From Streptococcus ruminicola (GTDB lineage: Bacteria > Bacillota > Bacilli > Lactobacillales > Streptococcaceae): a DNA stretch of 64,000 bases. A program made the position numbers and the translations under genes. Positions 9,179-18,576 of this stretch are shown here, piece by piece. Location of the stretch: contig NZ_CP046919.1 of assembly GCF_011387195.1 (NCBI RefSeq), positions 124,001-188,000 of the forward strand. The letters run 5' to 3'. Position 1 is the stretch's first letter. Each line of letters starts with the position of its first letter. Below the pieces are notes generated by a model that did no database searches, had not been told where the DNA came from, and saw only the letters and a list, made by a program, of their open reading frames with translations.

Positions 9179-10453
9179 CTATTTAATTTTAAGTGTTTGT
9201 CCTGCGTAAATCAAGTTTGGATTAGCTAGACCGTTTAGTGCTGCGATTGCTTGGTAGCTAGTGCCATAACGGCTAGCGATTGCTGATAGGTTATCGCCTG
9301 CACGAACAGTGTAGTAAACCGAACCAGTATTTGCTGAACCGTTAACACGCAAGGTTTGCCCGACGTAGATAAGATTTGGATTGCTTAATCCGTTGAGACT
9401 TGCTAAGGCTTGGTAGCTAGTGCCGAATTTAGCAGCAATACCAGATAATGTGTCACCGCTTTGAACTGTGTATGTACCAGTTGCTGGTGCTTGAGCTGGT
9501 ACAGATGATACTGAGATAATTTCAACGTCTGCCTTATTGATCCATGAATTGATACCAGCTAGCAATACACGACTGCCAGACACTTGCGCTACGTCGTATG
9601 TACGACCTTTAACCCAGGTTGGAATACCTTGACCAGTAGCCCAGCTTCCAGCGCTAAATTTAACTTTTACTTGGTTGCCGTTAGCAATGTCAGATTTTGG
9701 CGTATTGTCCGCTTGTTGACCTTGACTAATAGCTGGTGTGTTAGTTTTAGGATTATCATGCTTAGTGTAGCCATTATCAGTGATGCCTGTTAAATCAACG
9801 TTGCCGTCCAAGCCGCCAGCTATATAAGTCGATGTGAATTGGTAAATTGCCACGCCGTCCATTGATGGAAAGACACGGTAATTTGGCGTTGGTGTCACCG
9901 CATAATTTGGATAGGCAGCCATCCACAAGCTGTTTGGAAACTCGCGAATGATTTGGTCCGCGTACACATTAGCGACTGTGTAAGGTTTGTATGAGTAGTA
10001 CATAGGCGTATAGCCTGCAGCTTTAATCATGCGCATGCCGTGCAAAATTGCGTTAGTATTCGCTTGTTTATCTGCGCTAGCACCGCTTTCGTAATCAAGC
10101 GCCACGATTGAGCCTTTAGGTGTTTGAACCTGTGGCAAGAATGTATTTAATACTTGCTCACCAAGGATTGCATTCCCGCCAACTTGATACCAGATGTAAG
10201 TATGTGCGCGTTTGCCTTGCGCAATAGCTGACGCCACTTGTGTCTCGTAAGTGGTTTGACCGTACATACCGCCACCGTTTACGCCACCGATTTGGATAAT
10301 AGCAAACTTATCATGGCCATAGCCAAAAATACCGTTTTGACCTTGATAACGTGACCAGTCAACGCCTTGGTCACCCACTGCAGCAAAAGCTGTAGACTGC
10401 AATAGTAAGCTAGTACTCAAAAGAGCGCCTGCTAAAAGTCGTTTAATCTTCAT
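9179..10453 (-). CDS. Endolysin: signal peptide, GH25 lysozyme, SH3-like linker domain, two LysM
   Basis: 424 residues. An N-terminal Sec-type signal (KIKRLLAG then a hydrophobic run ending TAFA) precedes a GH25 muramidase ([17 protein letters not shown]), a middle SH3-like segment (about 255-315) and two LysM repeats at the C-terminus ([32 protein letters not shown]) for cell-wall binding. Start 10453 is chosen because AAGGAGG lies 9 nt upstream; the ATG at 10459 is too near the SD. Overlaps the holin end. The signal peptide suggests holin-independent export. Confidence 0.93.
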   Translation of the reverse strand: MKIKRLLAGALLSTSLLLQSTAFAAVGDQGVDWSRYQGQNGIFGYGHDKFAIIQIGGVNGGGMYGQTTYETQVASAIAQGKRAHTYIWYQVGGNAILGEQVLNTFLPQVQTPKGSIVALDYESGASADKQANTNAILHGMRMIKAAGYTPMYYSYKPYTVANVYADQIIREFPNSLWMAAYPNYAVTPTPNYRVFPSMDGVAIYQFTSTYIAGGLDGNVDLTGITDNGYTKHDNPKTNTPAISQGQQADNTPKSDIANGNQVKVKFSAGSWATGQGIPTWVKGRTYDVAQVSGSRVLLAGINSWINKADVEIISVSSVPAQAPATGTYTVQSGDTLSGIAAKFGTSYQALASLNGLSNPNLIYVGQTLRVNGSANTGSVYYTVRAGDNLSAIASRYGTSYQAIAALNGLANPNLIYAGQTLKIK

Positions 10454-10640
10454 CGACATCTTCCTCCTTCAAATCAGACAAATTCGTGAGAACACAAACC
10501 AAGCCAGACAAAAGAGCGGTGGAAACCACCACTCTCCAATCGACTTGTGTAATTAACGTGCTAGCGCCGATGACGCCAACTGCTGACTGCGCCATAGTTT
10601 TCAAAACCTTGATTCCTAATTTTTCAAAATAACGTTTCAT
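10443..10640 (-). CDS. Phage holin
   Basis: 65 residues with two hydrophobic segments (about 17-32 and 37-52), a basic N-terminus ([14 protein letters not shown]) and a highly acidic tail (KEEDVDED). This size, topology and position directly before the lysin are typical of class II holins of streptococcal phages. Both ends overlap neighbours by a few bases. Confidence 0.8.
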   Translation of the reverse strand: MKRYFEKLGIKVLKTMAQSAVGVIGASTLITQVDWRVVVSTALLSGLVCVLTNLSDLKEEDVDED

Positions 10641-10861
10641 TTTTCAACCTCGCTTTCGAGACGTGCAATGCGTTCATCGACGTACCTGCTATGTTCCTCT
10701 AGCCTAAACGTGCGCTCAATGACGCTGTTGTGTTTATCGACCTGTTTTTTAAGCTCATTGATTTGATAATTGGTTAATTTGGTGCTCGTGATAATCCCGC
10801 CAAATGTGCCAACTAGGCTAGCAATCAATGAGAAAACTCCCGTTAAAATTTCTGCATGCAT
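10637..10861 (-). CDS. Small membrane protein with coiled coil (XhlA/holin-accessory-like)
   Basis: 74 residues: one N-terminal membrane segment (about 6-28) followed by a heptad-rich helical part (INELKKQVDKHNSVIERTF...[11 protein letters not shown]). Position just upstream of the holin and this topology suggest a lysis accessory protein of the XhlA type; family assignment is tentative. Its stop overlaps the holin start by 4 bp. Confidence 0.65.
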   Translation of the reverse strand: MHAEILTGVFSLIASLVGTFGGIITSTKLTNYQINELKKQVDKHNSVIERTFRLEEHSRYVDERIARLESEVEK

Positions 10862-10885
10862 AATCTCCTCTCACTTCCTAAGCTG

Positions 10886-11218
10886 TTATTCAGCAGTAGT
10901 TTCTTCTGGCAATGTCCAGATTGGATTGCCGTCTTCATCAAATTGCATGATGTAGCATTTTGCATCAACATAATCAGCAATTGGCAAGCTGAGGATTGAC
11001 CCGCCAAATTTAGAAATGCCGACAACTTTGCTAAATTCTTTTAATTGACGCTTGCCATTAATGACGACCGGTTTGCGTTCGTGCTCAATGTGCATATATA
11101 GGTCATAGTTTCCTGCGATGTAGCGAACGTATTCGCCGTTCTCAATCATGTAAGTCAAAGCTTGCGCTAAGCCAAATGGTTGAGTGATTTCATCTACATT
11201 AATAAGTTCTGTTGTCAT
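10886..11218 (-). CDS. Hypothetical phage protein of the tail/lysis junction
   Basis: 110 residues, acidic, no membrane segment. Contains MHIEHERKPVVINGK and a C-terminus ending EETTAE. Not recognised. It lies between the receptor-binding protein and the lysis genes; such small proteins in streptococcal phages are often annotated as unknown. GGAG precedes the ATG. Confidence 0.7.
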   Translation of the reverse strand: MTTELINVDEITQPFGLAQALTYMIENGEYVRYIAGNYDLYMHIEHERKPVVINGKRQLKEFSKVVGISKFGGSILSLPIADYVDAKCYIMQFDEDGNPIWTLPEETTAE

Positions 11219-11240
11219 AGTTTATTCTCCTTTTTTAAAA

Positions 11241-14087
11241 TTAATAACTAAATACTAAAGTACCGCGATAGTTAACGTTAGCTTCCGCGTCCAGAATATG
11301 CAAGCTACCGTCTGAATTAAGTTGGATGTTCTTGTCTCGTGGCGTAATCGTCCACGCTTTCGCTGTCATCATGAGCGATTTCTTGGTAAATTCTTGCGGA
11401 ATACCGCCAATCGTATGCGTGCCAGCACTGTTAAATGTCACGTCATAATTTACGAGCACCAAACGGCCTTGAATCATATACTCACACCCGCTAACACCTG
11501 TTGATGTCCAGTTCGTGTAGTTAGTCGCTTGAAAGTTTAAGTAGCCTGACGATGTCATTGTCAGACGTCGTTTGAGCTCACTGTCAATTTCAAAACGAAT
11601 TACGCCGTAGTCTGGATCAGACAGACCATAGTGTAGGACGTTCTCGAGATTGTCGTTGTAATCAACAACCAGAAAACGAAGCTCACCAGATTGTAAAACT
11701 GCCAAAGGCATATCTGTCGGCGTTGTTTCGCTGCCATTTTTTCGTTGAATCGGGCCAGATGAAGCCAATCCATGATTGTCCATGTATAGACCTTGCCTAT
11801 GCGCTGGACGGTTGAACGTGCCCCAGTTGTCAACTGAGCTGCTCGCAGTCTTGTTCTCTTGGAGCAAGAGCGAACCGCCTTTGATAGCACCTAAATTTGA
11901 ATTAACTGCAGACAAATTGTTTACGTTTAGCTTGTTAGCTGTGACTGCGCCATCAACAATCATGTCAGCTGTCACCTGCATCTCGTCAGCGATGATTTTG
12001 ACGTTGTTGGCGTTTTGCGCAATCATTGTCGCAAATTTATTTCCGTCAATAGTTTTCCCGACTTTTGTCACAAAGCCGTTATTATCAAGATTCAAACTTG
12101 CTGATTTGACGACTTCGCTGTCTAGCGTATTGACAGCTGTTTGTGCCGCATTAGCTTTTAAGACAGCACTGTTAGCAGTAGTTTGCGCATTATCTGCTTT
12201 GCTTGTCGCTGTCGAAATACCAGTTTGCAAATCAGTTTTGGCTGTGTTTAACTCTGTTTTAGTCGCAAGCAAGGTCATGCCGTCTGCAGTCTGCTGAATT
12301 TGACTAGATAGCGAGCTGATTTGACTTGCTGTGTCTTCGGGGGCTGCGCTGTAAGGTGTAGCGGTATTACCATATTCGACTTTGATTCCAGTTATCCAAG
12401 CTGTCCCGCTTTTTGTGCCTTCCAAATTAAAAACTAACGAGCCTTTTAGCTCGTCATAATTACTATTAGTGTAATTGTGAGTAAAGTGAACATATTGCCA
12501 GTCAGCTGTGCCTGTATAGCTTGCAAGCGTTGAATAATCTACGCCGCTGGTTTCCCCAGTCTCACTGTTGTGATAAGTAAAATTGTGTTTAAATACATTA
12601 AATTTATTCCAAGCATTCCCCCCTGGAACGACATCTTCGTATTTGATCCAAGCACTTAACGTTATCTCTCTAACCAATCTTGTGCTAAAGCTTGGCTCGA
12701 TATTAAAATACATTTGTTTGCCGCTGTCTATGCGATAGCAAACTTTCTGACCAGTTATATGATTATCTGTCAGCTCTTCTTCCACGAAACTGCCTGCTGC
12801 TTTTGATTGTATCCAAAGATTTCGCGTATTGATGTCTGTTGGAATCTTACCTTCGACAGCGCTAACTGCACTTGTAATCTGACCAGGGACTGCTTCGACT
12901 TTCGTCTGCAAATTGCTTACATTGCCGTCAGTCGTTTGTAAACTACTTTGCAGACTGGCCACTGCTTGGTCGTTGCTTGCTTGATAACTAGCAAGATTAG
13001 CTGTAGTCGTGTTTGCTGCCGTCTGAACTTGTGACAGTGTTGCTTTCGTGCCAGACAAATCTGTTTCAATGGCACTTGTTCGCTGCGTAATGCTCGTGAT
13101 GTCATCAGTATTGTCATCAACGGTCTTTGCCAGTTCTGTTACTGTCGTCTTCGTCCCATTTGCGGTTTCTTCAACGGTTGAAACACGACTGGTTAAATCT
13201 GCTTGTGCAGCAGCTTGTGCTTGTAATTGGCTTGCTGCGTTTGACAAACTGTTAGAAACGTTGGTTAAATCAGCACGCAATGAATCAGCTTTTGAGTCAA
13301 TTTCGCTGATAGCTGCAGTGACGCCAGTCGTGTCTGCGTCAGCGCCTGCGATTGATAGGTTAACTGGCTGCGTAGTTTCAACAGAACCGTCTGAATAGTA
13401 AATGTACTCAAATTTCCAAAGATAACGCTGTTGCTGTGTCGGGACTAGTGTGGCTGTCGACCAGAGGTCTTCAGGCGCTGGCGACCAGTCGGTGGCGACA
13501 TCCCCATATTCGACTTTGATACCCGTTACCCAAGCAGTCCCGCTTTTCGTGCCTTCCAAATTAAAAACTAACGAGCCTTTTAGCTCGTCATAATTACTAT
13601 TAGTGTAATTGTGAGTAAAGTGAACATATTGCCAGTCAGCTGTGCCTGTATAGCTTGCAAGCGTTGAATAATCTACGCCGCTGGTTTCCCCAGTCTCACT
13701 GTTGTGATAAGTAAAATTGTGTTTAAATACATTAAATTTATTCCAAGCATTCCCCCCTGGAACGACATCTTCGTATTTGATCCAAGCACTTAACGTTATC
13801 TCTCTAACCAATCTTGTGCTAAAGCTTGGCTCGATATTAAAATACATTTGTTTGCCGCTGTCTATGCGATAGCAAACTTTCTGACCAGTTATATGATTAT
13901 CTGTCAGCTCTTCTTCCACGAAACTGCCTGCTGCTTTCGATTGTATCCATAGATTTCGTTTGCCGTTGCTCGGAACATCGGGCACGTCAGCGCTATTCGT
14001 TAGTTTGTAAAACGTCTCCCTTCGTGTTTCCGCTCGCTCCAGCAGATTTGTTACTGTCAGTTGATTCTTTGCTATTAATTTGTTCAT
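11241..14087 (-). CDS. Receptor-binding / host-specificity tail protein with duplicated carbohydrate-binding-like domain
   Basis: 948 residues. A jelly-roll-like domain starting RNLWIQSKAAGSFVEEELTD occurs twice almost unchanged (about residues 44-208 and 421-580). Between and after them are long heptad-rich coiled-coil stretches (TDLSGTKATLSQVQTAANTT), then a C-terminal globular part (from about 720) likely to contact the host. This is the layout of a trimeric baseplate fibre. GAGG stands 6 nt before the ATG at 14087, but this start overlaps the preceding small gene by 95 bp. Confidence 0.82.
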   Translation of the reverse strand: MNKLIAKNQLTVTNLLERAETRRETFYKLTNSADVPDVPSNGKRNLWIQSKAAGSFVEEELTDNHITGQKVCYRIDSGKQMYFNIEPSFSTRLVREITLSAWIKYEDVVPGGNAWNKFNVFKHNFTYHNSETGETSGVDYSTLASYTGTADWQYVHFTHNYTNSNYDELKGSLVFNLEGTKSGTAWVTGIKVEYGDVATDWSPAPEDLWSTATLVPTQQQRYLWKFEYIYYSDGSVETTQPVNLSIAGADADTTGVTAAISEIDSKADSLRADLTNVSNSLSNAASQLQAQAAAQADLTSRVSTVEETANGTKTTVTELAKTVDDNTDDITSITQRTSAIETDLSGTKATLSQVQTAANTTTANLASYQASNDQAVASLQSSLQTTDGNVSNLQTKVEAVPGQITSAVSAVEGKIPTDINTRNLWIQSKAAGSFVEEELTDNHITGQKVCYRIDSGKQMYFNIEPSFSTRLVREITLSAWIKYEDVVPGGNAWNKFNVFKHNFTYHNSETGETSGVDYSTLASYTGTADWQYVHFTHNYTNSNYDELKGSLVFNLEGTKSGTAWITGIKVEYGNTATPYSAAPEDTASQISSLSSQIQQTADGMTLLATKTELNTAKTDLQTGISTATSKADNAQTTANSAVLKANAAQTAVNTLDSEVVKSASLNLDNNGFVTKVGKTIDGNKFATMIAQNANNVKIIADEMQVTADMIVDGAVTANKLNVNNLSAVNSNLGAIKGGSLLLQENKTASSSVDNWGTFNRPAHRQGLYMDNHGLASSGPIQRKNGSETTPTDMPLAVLQSGELRFLVVDYNDNLENVLHYGLSDPDYGVIRFEIDSELKRRLTMTSSGYLNFQATNYTNWTSTGVSGCEYMIQGRLVLVNYDVTFNSAGTHTIGGIPQEFTKKSLMMTAKAWTITPRDKNIQLNSDGSLHILDAEANVNYRGTLVFSY
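12415..12803 (-). repeat. 389-bp perfect direct repeat in the receptor-binding gene, copy A
   Basis: Identical base for base to 13549-13937 (1,134 bp apart), encoding the second copy of the duplicated binding domain. Similarity continues, with mismatches, on both sides. Perfect identity implies recent duplication or ongoing gene conversion. Confidence 0.97.
13549..13937 (-). repeat. 389-bp perfect direct repeat in the receptor-binding gene, copy B
   Basis: Partner of 12415-12803, encoding the N-terminal copy of the duplicated domain. Recombination between the copies would delete 1,134 bp, 378 codons, in frame. Confidence 0.97.
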
Positions 14088-14232
14088 CTTCTACCTCGTC
14101 TTCAATCCATCTTTTGATTTCTGTCGAAATGCCGTATGTATTAAAAATAACGCGGATAGCCTCGGATTTTGTCATAACGGGAACGTCAATAATTTGACGT
14201 TGCTCTGCGATAACCACATCTGCTTTAATCAT
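13993..14232 (-). CDS. Small tail-module protein of unknown function
   Basis: 79 residues from ATG 14232, which has GGAGG 8 nt upstream (an in-frame earlier start lacks one). The N-terminal half is ordered (VVIAEQRQIIDVPVMTKSE), the C-terminal half is polar and low-complexity (Ser, Asn, Lys, Gly). Its last 95 bp overlap the start of the receptor-binding gene in another frame. Not recognised; similar short genes lie before fibre genes in other streptococcal phages. Confidence 0.6.
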   Translation of the reverse strand: MIKADVVIAEQRQIIDVPVMTKSEAIRVIFNTYGISTEIKRWIEDEVEDEQINSKESTDSNKSAGASGNTKGDVLQTNE

Positions 14233-14243
14233 TGTTATTCCTC

Positions 14244-15371
14244 CTATTCCCAAACTTCGCAATTATATGTTGCCTTAGCGCTGATTTCACTTGCTGAAAC
14301 TGTAATAGATTTACCAGTTTTGTATTGGTTGCCAGAACCGCCGAAACTAGTATTTAACACGCCATTTTTATCAAATTTGCTCCATTTGTAAGTTTTTGAC
14401 GTGTCTGAACCACTTGCGTCAAGTTCTTCGCCATTTTGATAAAGTCGAGCTTTTAGCACTGTTGAGCCCTCTCCGTTTTTAAAAATGTTACCAGCGCTTG
14501 ATTCGATAATTAACTGGATAGGGTCTGACATGTCGACGATTGTGCAGTTACCAGTCGATTTTTGGCCACTGTTGCCACCGCTAGACTTGTCAATACATAC
14601 AACTTTATATGTCTGTGCGTCAACGACTGCTGCAGGTGTCACCGTCAAAATACCTTGGCTAGTTGTATTTGTTCCAGGCGCTACGTTTGGTGTTTGACCA
14701 GCTGTAGTGCTAGAGCATAGGTGCCAACCGATTCCGCCGTCACTATCATAGCCAGTTGATGAACTTCCAGCCACTGTTGTGTCCAAATAAAAGAATTTGA
14801 ACTGTTTGTTATCGTTCGAAAGCGTGTTGCCTTTGTACAAGTCTGCGTTGACTGTTAGACTAGCAGGTAGATTGTTTCTAAACGTATTTCCGTTGCCAGC
14901 ATACACATTCAAAACATTGCTATCTCTACCAATTTGAGTAACAAACAAATCTATTTGCGCATGGAATTGCACGTCGAGGTCTGTTACAGGGTCTTTCCAA
15001 GTTCCTGATGCTTCGAATCGTTTTGAACCTTTGCTAGGGTCGATGTTGACTTTAGTAGTTAAGTTTTCGTTATGTGTTCCAGATAGATATTGATTATCTG
15101 TGTTCGTTGTCGATGTGATTTCTGTTTTAGTCGCACCATCAACCACATACCATTTGACTTTACCGACGTTGTTCAAAATCGTTGCTGATGAGCCAGCTTT
15201 AGTAAGATTCAATGTCAACGTTTGAGCGCTTGATGCGTAAGACGGATTGTAAGACGCAGCTGTTTGATTGTAAAGCTGCGTTGTTGATTTGTTTGCTGTA
15301 ATGAACGCACTGAGAACTGGTGCGTCTGAAAGGTCAACAACAGTGATTTGACCACTTGCTACTTTTACCAT
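14244..15371 (-). CDS. Tail/baseplate protein with Ig-like domain
   Basis: 375 residues, beta-rich. The C-terminal about 95 residues (DPIQLIIESSAGNIFKNGEG... to the end) are clearly homologous to the C-terminus of the neighbouring Tal protein (EPIELQVRASNGNVFKNGVI...), suggesting a duplicated Ig-like module. The earlier part has a related repeat (FVTQIGRDSNVLNVYAGNGN). Probably decorates or extends the baseplate; exact role unknown. Confidence 0.7.
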   Translation of the reverse strand: MVKVASGQITVVDLSDAPVLSAFITANKSTTQLYNQTAASYNPSYASSAQTLTLNLTKAGSSATILNNVGKVKWYVVDGATKTEITSTTNTDNQYLSGTHNENLTTKVNIDPSKGSKRFEASGTWKDPVTDLDVQFHAQIDLFVTQIGRDSNVLNVYAGNGNTFRNNLPASLTVNADLYKGNTLSNDNKQFKFFYLDTTVAGSSSTGYDSDGGIGWHLCSSTTAGQTPNVAPGTNTTSQGILTVTPAAVVDAQTYKVVCIDKSSGGNSGQKSTGNCTIVDMSDPIQLIIESSAGNIFKNGEGSTVLKARLYQNGEELDASGSDTSKTYKWSKFDKNGVLNTSFGGSGNQYKTGKSITVSASEISAKATYNCEVWE

Positions 15372-15385
15372 TTTAAAAATCTCCC

Positions 15386-17074
15386 TTAATTTCTTTTTCC
15401 TATATATTCAACGTCACAGAAAAAACTTGCTCTTCTGAACAAGTCTTCTTGCGTTAATTTAATTGTCTTTTGTGAGTACGAATGCGCTCGATTCCACAAG
15501 TCATCGGGTGTTTCGTCATCTTTGACTTTTGTCCATATGTAACTAAATTCAGTTCCATCTCTATCAATTTCTTGACCACCACGCCACAAAGTGGCTGTTA
15601 AATTCGTCGAGATGACACCATTTTTAAACACGTTGCCATTTGAAGCACGCACTTGCAATTCAATTGGTTCAACTAGATTGACGAGAGTCGCCTCGGTTTT
15701 AGCAACTTCTTTCCCGTCAATTAGTGCACTAACAAATAAAACGGCTTTGTCATTAATTGCATTGCCGTCAACTGTTAGCGAGTTTTGATTGCCGAACGTT
15801 TCACCCTCAACCGTCCATTGCCACTGACATTCGACATCTTTGCCAGCTTTTTCAAGTCTTGCGTCAATTGTGGTTTGGCCGTCGTAATTCTTAAAAGTCA
15901 AGCCGTTGTCGCTGTTAAGTCGAATTGTGTAGGGTGCAGCCTCTTCGGCCAATTTTTCGACTTGCTTCATGAGCGCATCTGCTGTTTGAGCAAACTTACG
16001 TTCAAAATTGATAAAGGTTGATTTAGTTACTTTTTCTTCCAGTATGTCTTCTTCAAGTTCTGATACTCGAGCTTGGACATAAAGACCTGGTTCAAAATGT
16101 TTATCATCAATTAATGTTTGGGTGTCACCAATGTCGGAATCAATGGCACCTTCAACATCGTATGTAATCTCAGGAACACTTTTCTTTTGGATTTCTCCGT
16201 ACATGTAAGCCCAAAGAGCTTCTTTAGTCTCGTATTGCGTTTCGCCTAAATCTTCAACAATCCAGTTATCATTTGATTTTTTACCAACAGATGGAAAACG
16301 GTCGCGAGATTGGGGTGCATACACCGTCATACCACTCGAATAATAAAGTAATCGATTATTATCGTCATAAATCTTTTTATTAAGACCGTCGATAGTCAAT
16401 CCATCTTTACCAGTGGCACGAATTGCCGTGCGGAGGTCCTTAATGTTGTCGCTATAATTGATTACCTTAAGTTCTTTCCCAACTCGTACAGGCTTACCTT
16501 TCCTATTCGAACCAAGGTTACCAGTTTTGTAAACATTTAGAATTTGACGCTTCAACGAATAATCTTGATTGAGTTCTGCAGCAAATTCAAGCTCTGCGCC
16601 AAAACTATTAGCAATCGAGAACAGTCTCGATAGGATTGTATCCGTTCCTGTCCATTCAAGCTTAATTCGCTTATCAGCTACTTCATTAACACCTAATTCC
16701 AACGAATGCTCTGGATCATAATAGGCGAGGTATTCCGCAAACGACATCGCTCTATCAGCCTTGTGAGTTCCACGCTTTTCATTGTTTAGTTCAAGACCTG
16801 CAGAATAAGCTTTAATTTCGACTTCATAAGCCTTCTTGCTGAAATCCATGATATTGAGCCAATAATCACGATTTTTATAGTGAAAAGCAAGTTTGCACCC
16901 CGAACGAATCGTGTCAATGTTTTTTGAATTGTATTTTAGAGTTAAGACACTTGCAGACCCCGCCAAAAACCTATGCAGATTAGCACTTTTATACTCAATC
17001 CCTGCAACATTATCAAAAAAACCGATGCTGTGAGCGTCGGTTGAATCGCGAATTGCAATACGTACATTTCCCAT
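15386..17074 (-). CDS. Tail-associated lysin/endopeptidase (Tal), prophage tail protein
   Basis: 562 residues. The first 350 or so match the gp44-like Tal/phage minor structural N-terminal region (hub beneath Dit; WTGTDTILSRLFSIANSFG, ELKVINYSDNIKDLRTAIRATG). The C-terminal part has two Ig-like modules, the last shared with the next protein. No catalytic peptidase motif is evident, so it may be structural only. Starts 2 bp after the Dit stop. Confidence 0.8.
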   Translation of the reverse strand: MGNVRIAIRDSTDAHSIGFFDNVAGIEYKSANLHRFLAGSASVLTLKYNSKNIDTIRSGCKLAFHYKNRDYWLNIMDFSKKAYEVEIKAYSAGLELNNEKRGTHKADRAMSFAEYLAYYDPEHSLELGVNEVADKRIKLEWTGTDTILSRLFSIANSFGAELEFAAELNQDYSLKRQILNVYKTGNLGSNRKGKPVRVGKELKVINYSDNIKDLRTAIRATGKDGLTIDGLNKKIYDDNNRLLYYSSGMTVYAPQSRDRFPSVGKKSNDNWIVEDLGETQYETKEALWAYMYGEIQKKSVPEITYDVEGAIDSDIGDTQTLIDDKHFEPGLYVQARVSELEEDILEEKVTKSTFINFERKFAQTADALMKQVEKLAEEAAPYTIRLNSDNGLTFKNYDGQTTIDARLEKAGKDVECQWQWTVEGETFGNQNSLTVDGNAINDKAVLFVSALIDGKEVAKTEATLVNLVEPIELQVRASNGNVFKNGVISTNLTATLWRGGQEIDRDGTEFSYIWTKVKDDETPDDLWNRAHSYSQKTIKLTQEDLFRRASFFCDVEYIGKRN

Positions 17075-17076
17075 GA

Positions 17077-18573
17077 TTAGACGTACACCTCCTTGATTGT
17101 TGCGGTGGCACTTTCAATTTCACCAAAACTTGAGATGTTGAGTTGAACTTTTGTTTTTCCTGGAGGAACTTTAAAATACTTCGTTCCAAGAATTTCATCA
17201 TCTAAACGAATTTGCTTGTTAACTCGAATTTCACCAGCGCTTCCATCAATTTCAATCACTGCACCTGTTGGATAGCGGTTTGGGACATCTTTCCAGTAAG
17301 GTACGTGCAGCTCTTGAAATGTAAAATCGTTCAGATAATGGTGTGTCACGAATTGACGTACTGAACTATCTGAGCCTGCATAATTACCAACAAAAAATTG
17401 AATTCGCTTTGCCTTCTTTCCGTTTAATTGACTGGCCGAAAATGGATAATAACCACCATTGTAGAAGAATTGAACACGGTCTTTCTCTTTGACAAGGTCG
17501 AACATATTGCTACCTTGTATGCGTGAGTTATTCCCGTATGGGTTTGGCGGAATCCACAAACTTGGCGTCAAATCAAATTCTCGTTTGACAATGCTACCTC
17601 CAGCTCCGTCACCAAGCAAAAATCTGATAGCAGCCTTATTTTGAACACGATTGTTCTTTTCTATGGCCATACCAGCCAAAAGATGATTTTGTTCGTCAAT
17701 GACCGCTAAACACCACTCGCCGTTTTGTGTTTCAAAACCAGTTTCAAACCAGGCCCTTGCCCAGATATACCACTGTTCAACTGGCGTTTCTAATATATAC
17801 TCTTTACATGCGCCATACCCAAATGCACCCGCTGTTCCGCTTGTTGGAAAGCTTGCTGGCATAGTACCCAAACGCCCACCGAGCTCGCTATCGTATCCCA
17901 TCTGAGTGGTTACAATTTTGTTTGGATTTTCGTAGAATGTTGTCCCATCAACCCAGTTGGCAAAGTCGCCTTTTTGATTTGATAGCAGAGTGACGTTCTT
18001 GCGGTCAATATAACCATCTTCTTCGTCATATTTCCCATATTGCAGTAAACCGTACGGGCTAGTTACTGCAATAAACCCAGATTCTTTTTTAAGCTTGATT
18101 TCATAATCAACAGTGACTTCTTCGCTACCATCATTAATAATCTCAGCTTCAAAAATTCCTGAATCATTCTTTTCGAATTCAAACGTCCTTGTATAAGTAG
18201 CATGAGCAAGACCGTCTGGAACGATAAATTTGATAGTCCCTTTACCGCTTAACCTATATTCACTAAAATTCAAATCACCACTTGGAATTGCATAGAATAC
18301 ACGATTAGGATAAATATCAAATGTCAATTCTTTTGGCTCTTTTACATTAAGCGCCGATTGAAGGAAATCATAACCTTCACTACTTTCATATTCAACATAA
18401 AAAGGTATTGATATCGTTTTATGTTTTCTACGGGTGTAATTAAACTCGGAACCACTTAAAATTGTATTCTCCGTAATTTGAGGGTCAAAATCAGCGCCTT
18501 TCCATAAACTGAAGCCTTCCAAAACTGTAATATACTGTGTAAGTTCTACACCGTTAAAAGTCACTTTTACCAA
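17077..18573 (-). CDS. Distal tail protein (Dit), long form
   Basis: 498 residues. The N-terminus (FNGVELTQYITVLEGFS, then RKHKTISIPFYV) is the conserved Dit/phage_tail domain that makes the hexameric ring below the tail tube. Ordinary Dit proteins are 230-300 residues; this one has a large insertion/extension (about 200-420) rich in Trp and Tyr (EQWYIWARAWFETGFETQN) that may be a carbohydrate-binding module as in evolved Dits. Placed between tape measure and Tal as expected. Confidence 0.85.
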   Translation of the reverse strand: MVKVTFNGVELTQYITVLEGFSLWKGADFDPQITENTILSGSEFNYTRRKHKTISIPFYVEYESSEGYDFLQSALNVKEPKELTFDIYPNRVFYAIPSGDLNFSEYRLSGKGTIKFIVPDGLAHATYTRTFEFEKNDSGIFEAEIINDGSEEVTVDYEIKLKKESGFIAVTSPYGLLQYGKYDEEDGYIDRKNVTLLSNQKGDFANWVDGTTFYENPNKIVTTQMGYDSELGGRLGTMPASFPTSGTAGAFGYGACKEYILETPVEQWYIWARAWFETGFETQNGEWCLAVIDEQNHLLAGMAIEKNNRVQNKAAIRFLLGDGAGGSIVKREFDLTPSLWIPPNPYGNNSRIQGSNMFDLVKEKDRVQFFYNGGYYPFSASQLNGKKAKRIQFFVGNYAGSDSSVRQFVTHHYLNDFTFQELHVPYWKDVPNRYPTGAVIEIDGSAGEIRVNKQIRLDDEILGTKYFKVPPGKTKVQLNISSFGEIESATATIKEVYV

Positions 18574-18576
18574 AGG

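Noticed and set aside
11776..12297. 173-codon plus-strand frame
   Set aside because: Shadow of the receptor-binding gene coiled-coil coding; no SD or context.
12415..13937. CRISPR or transposon direct repeats
   Set aside because: Two long in-frame copies within one coding sequence encode a protein domain; no spacer pattern or transposase.
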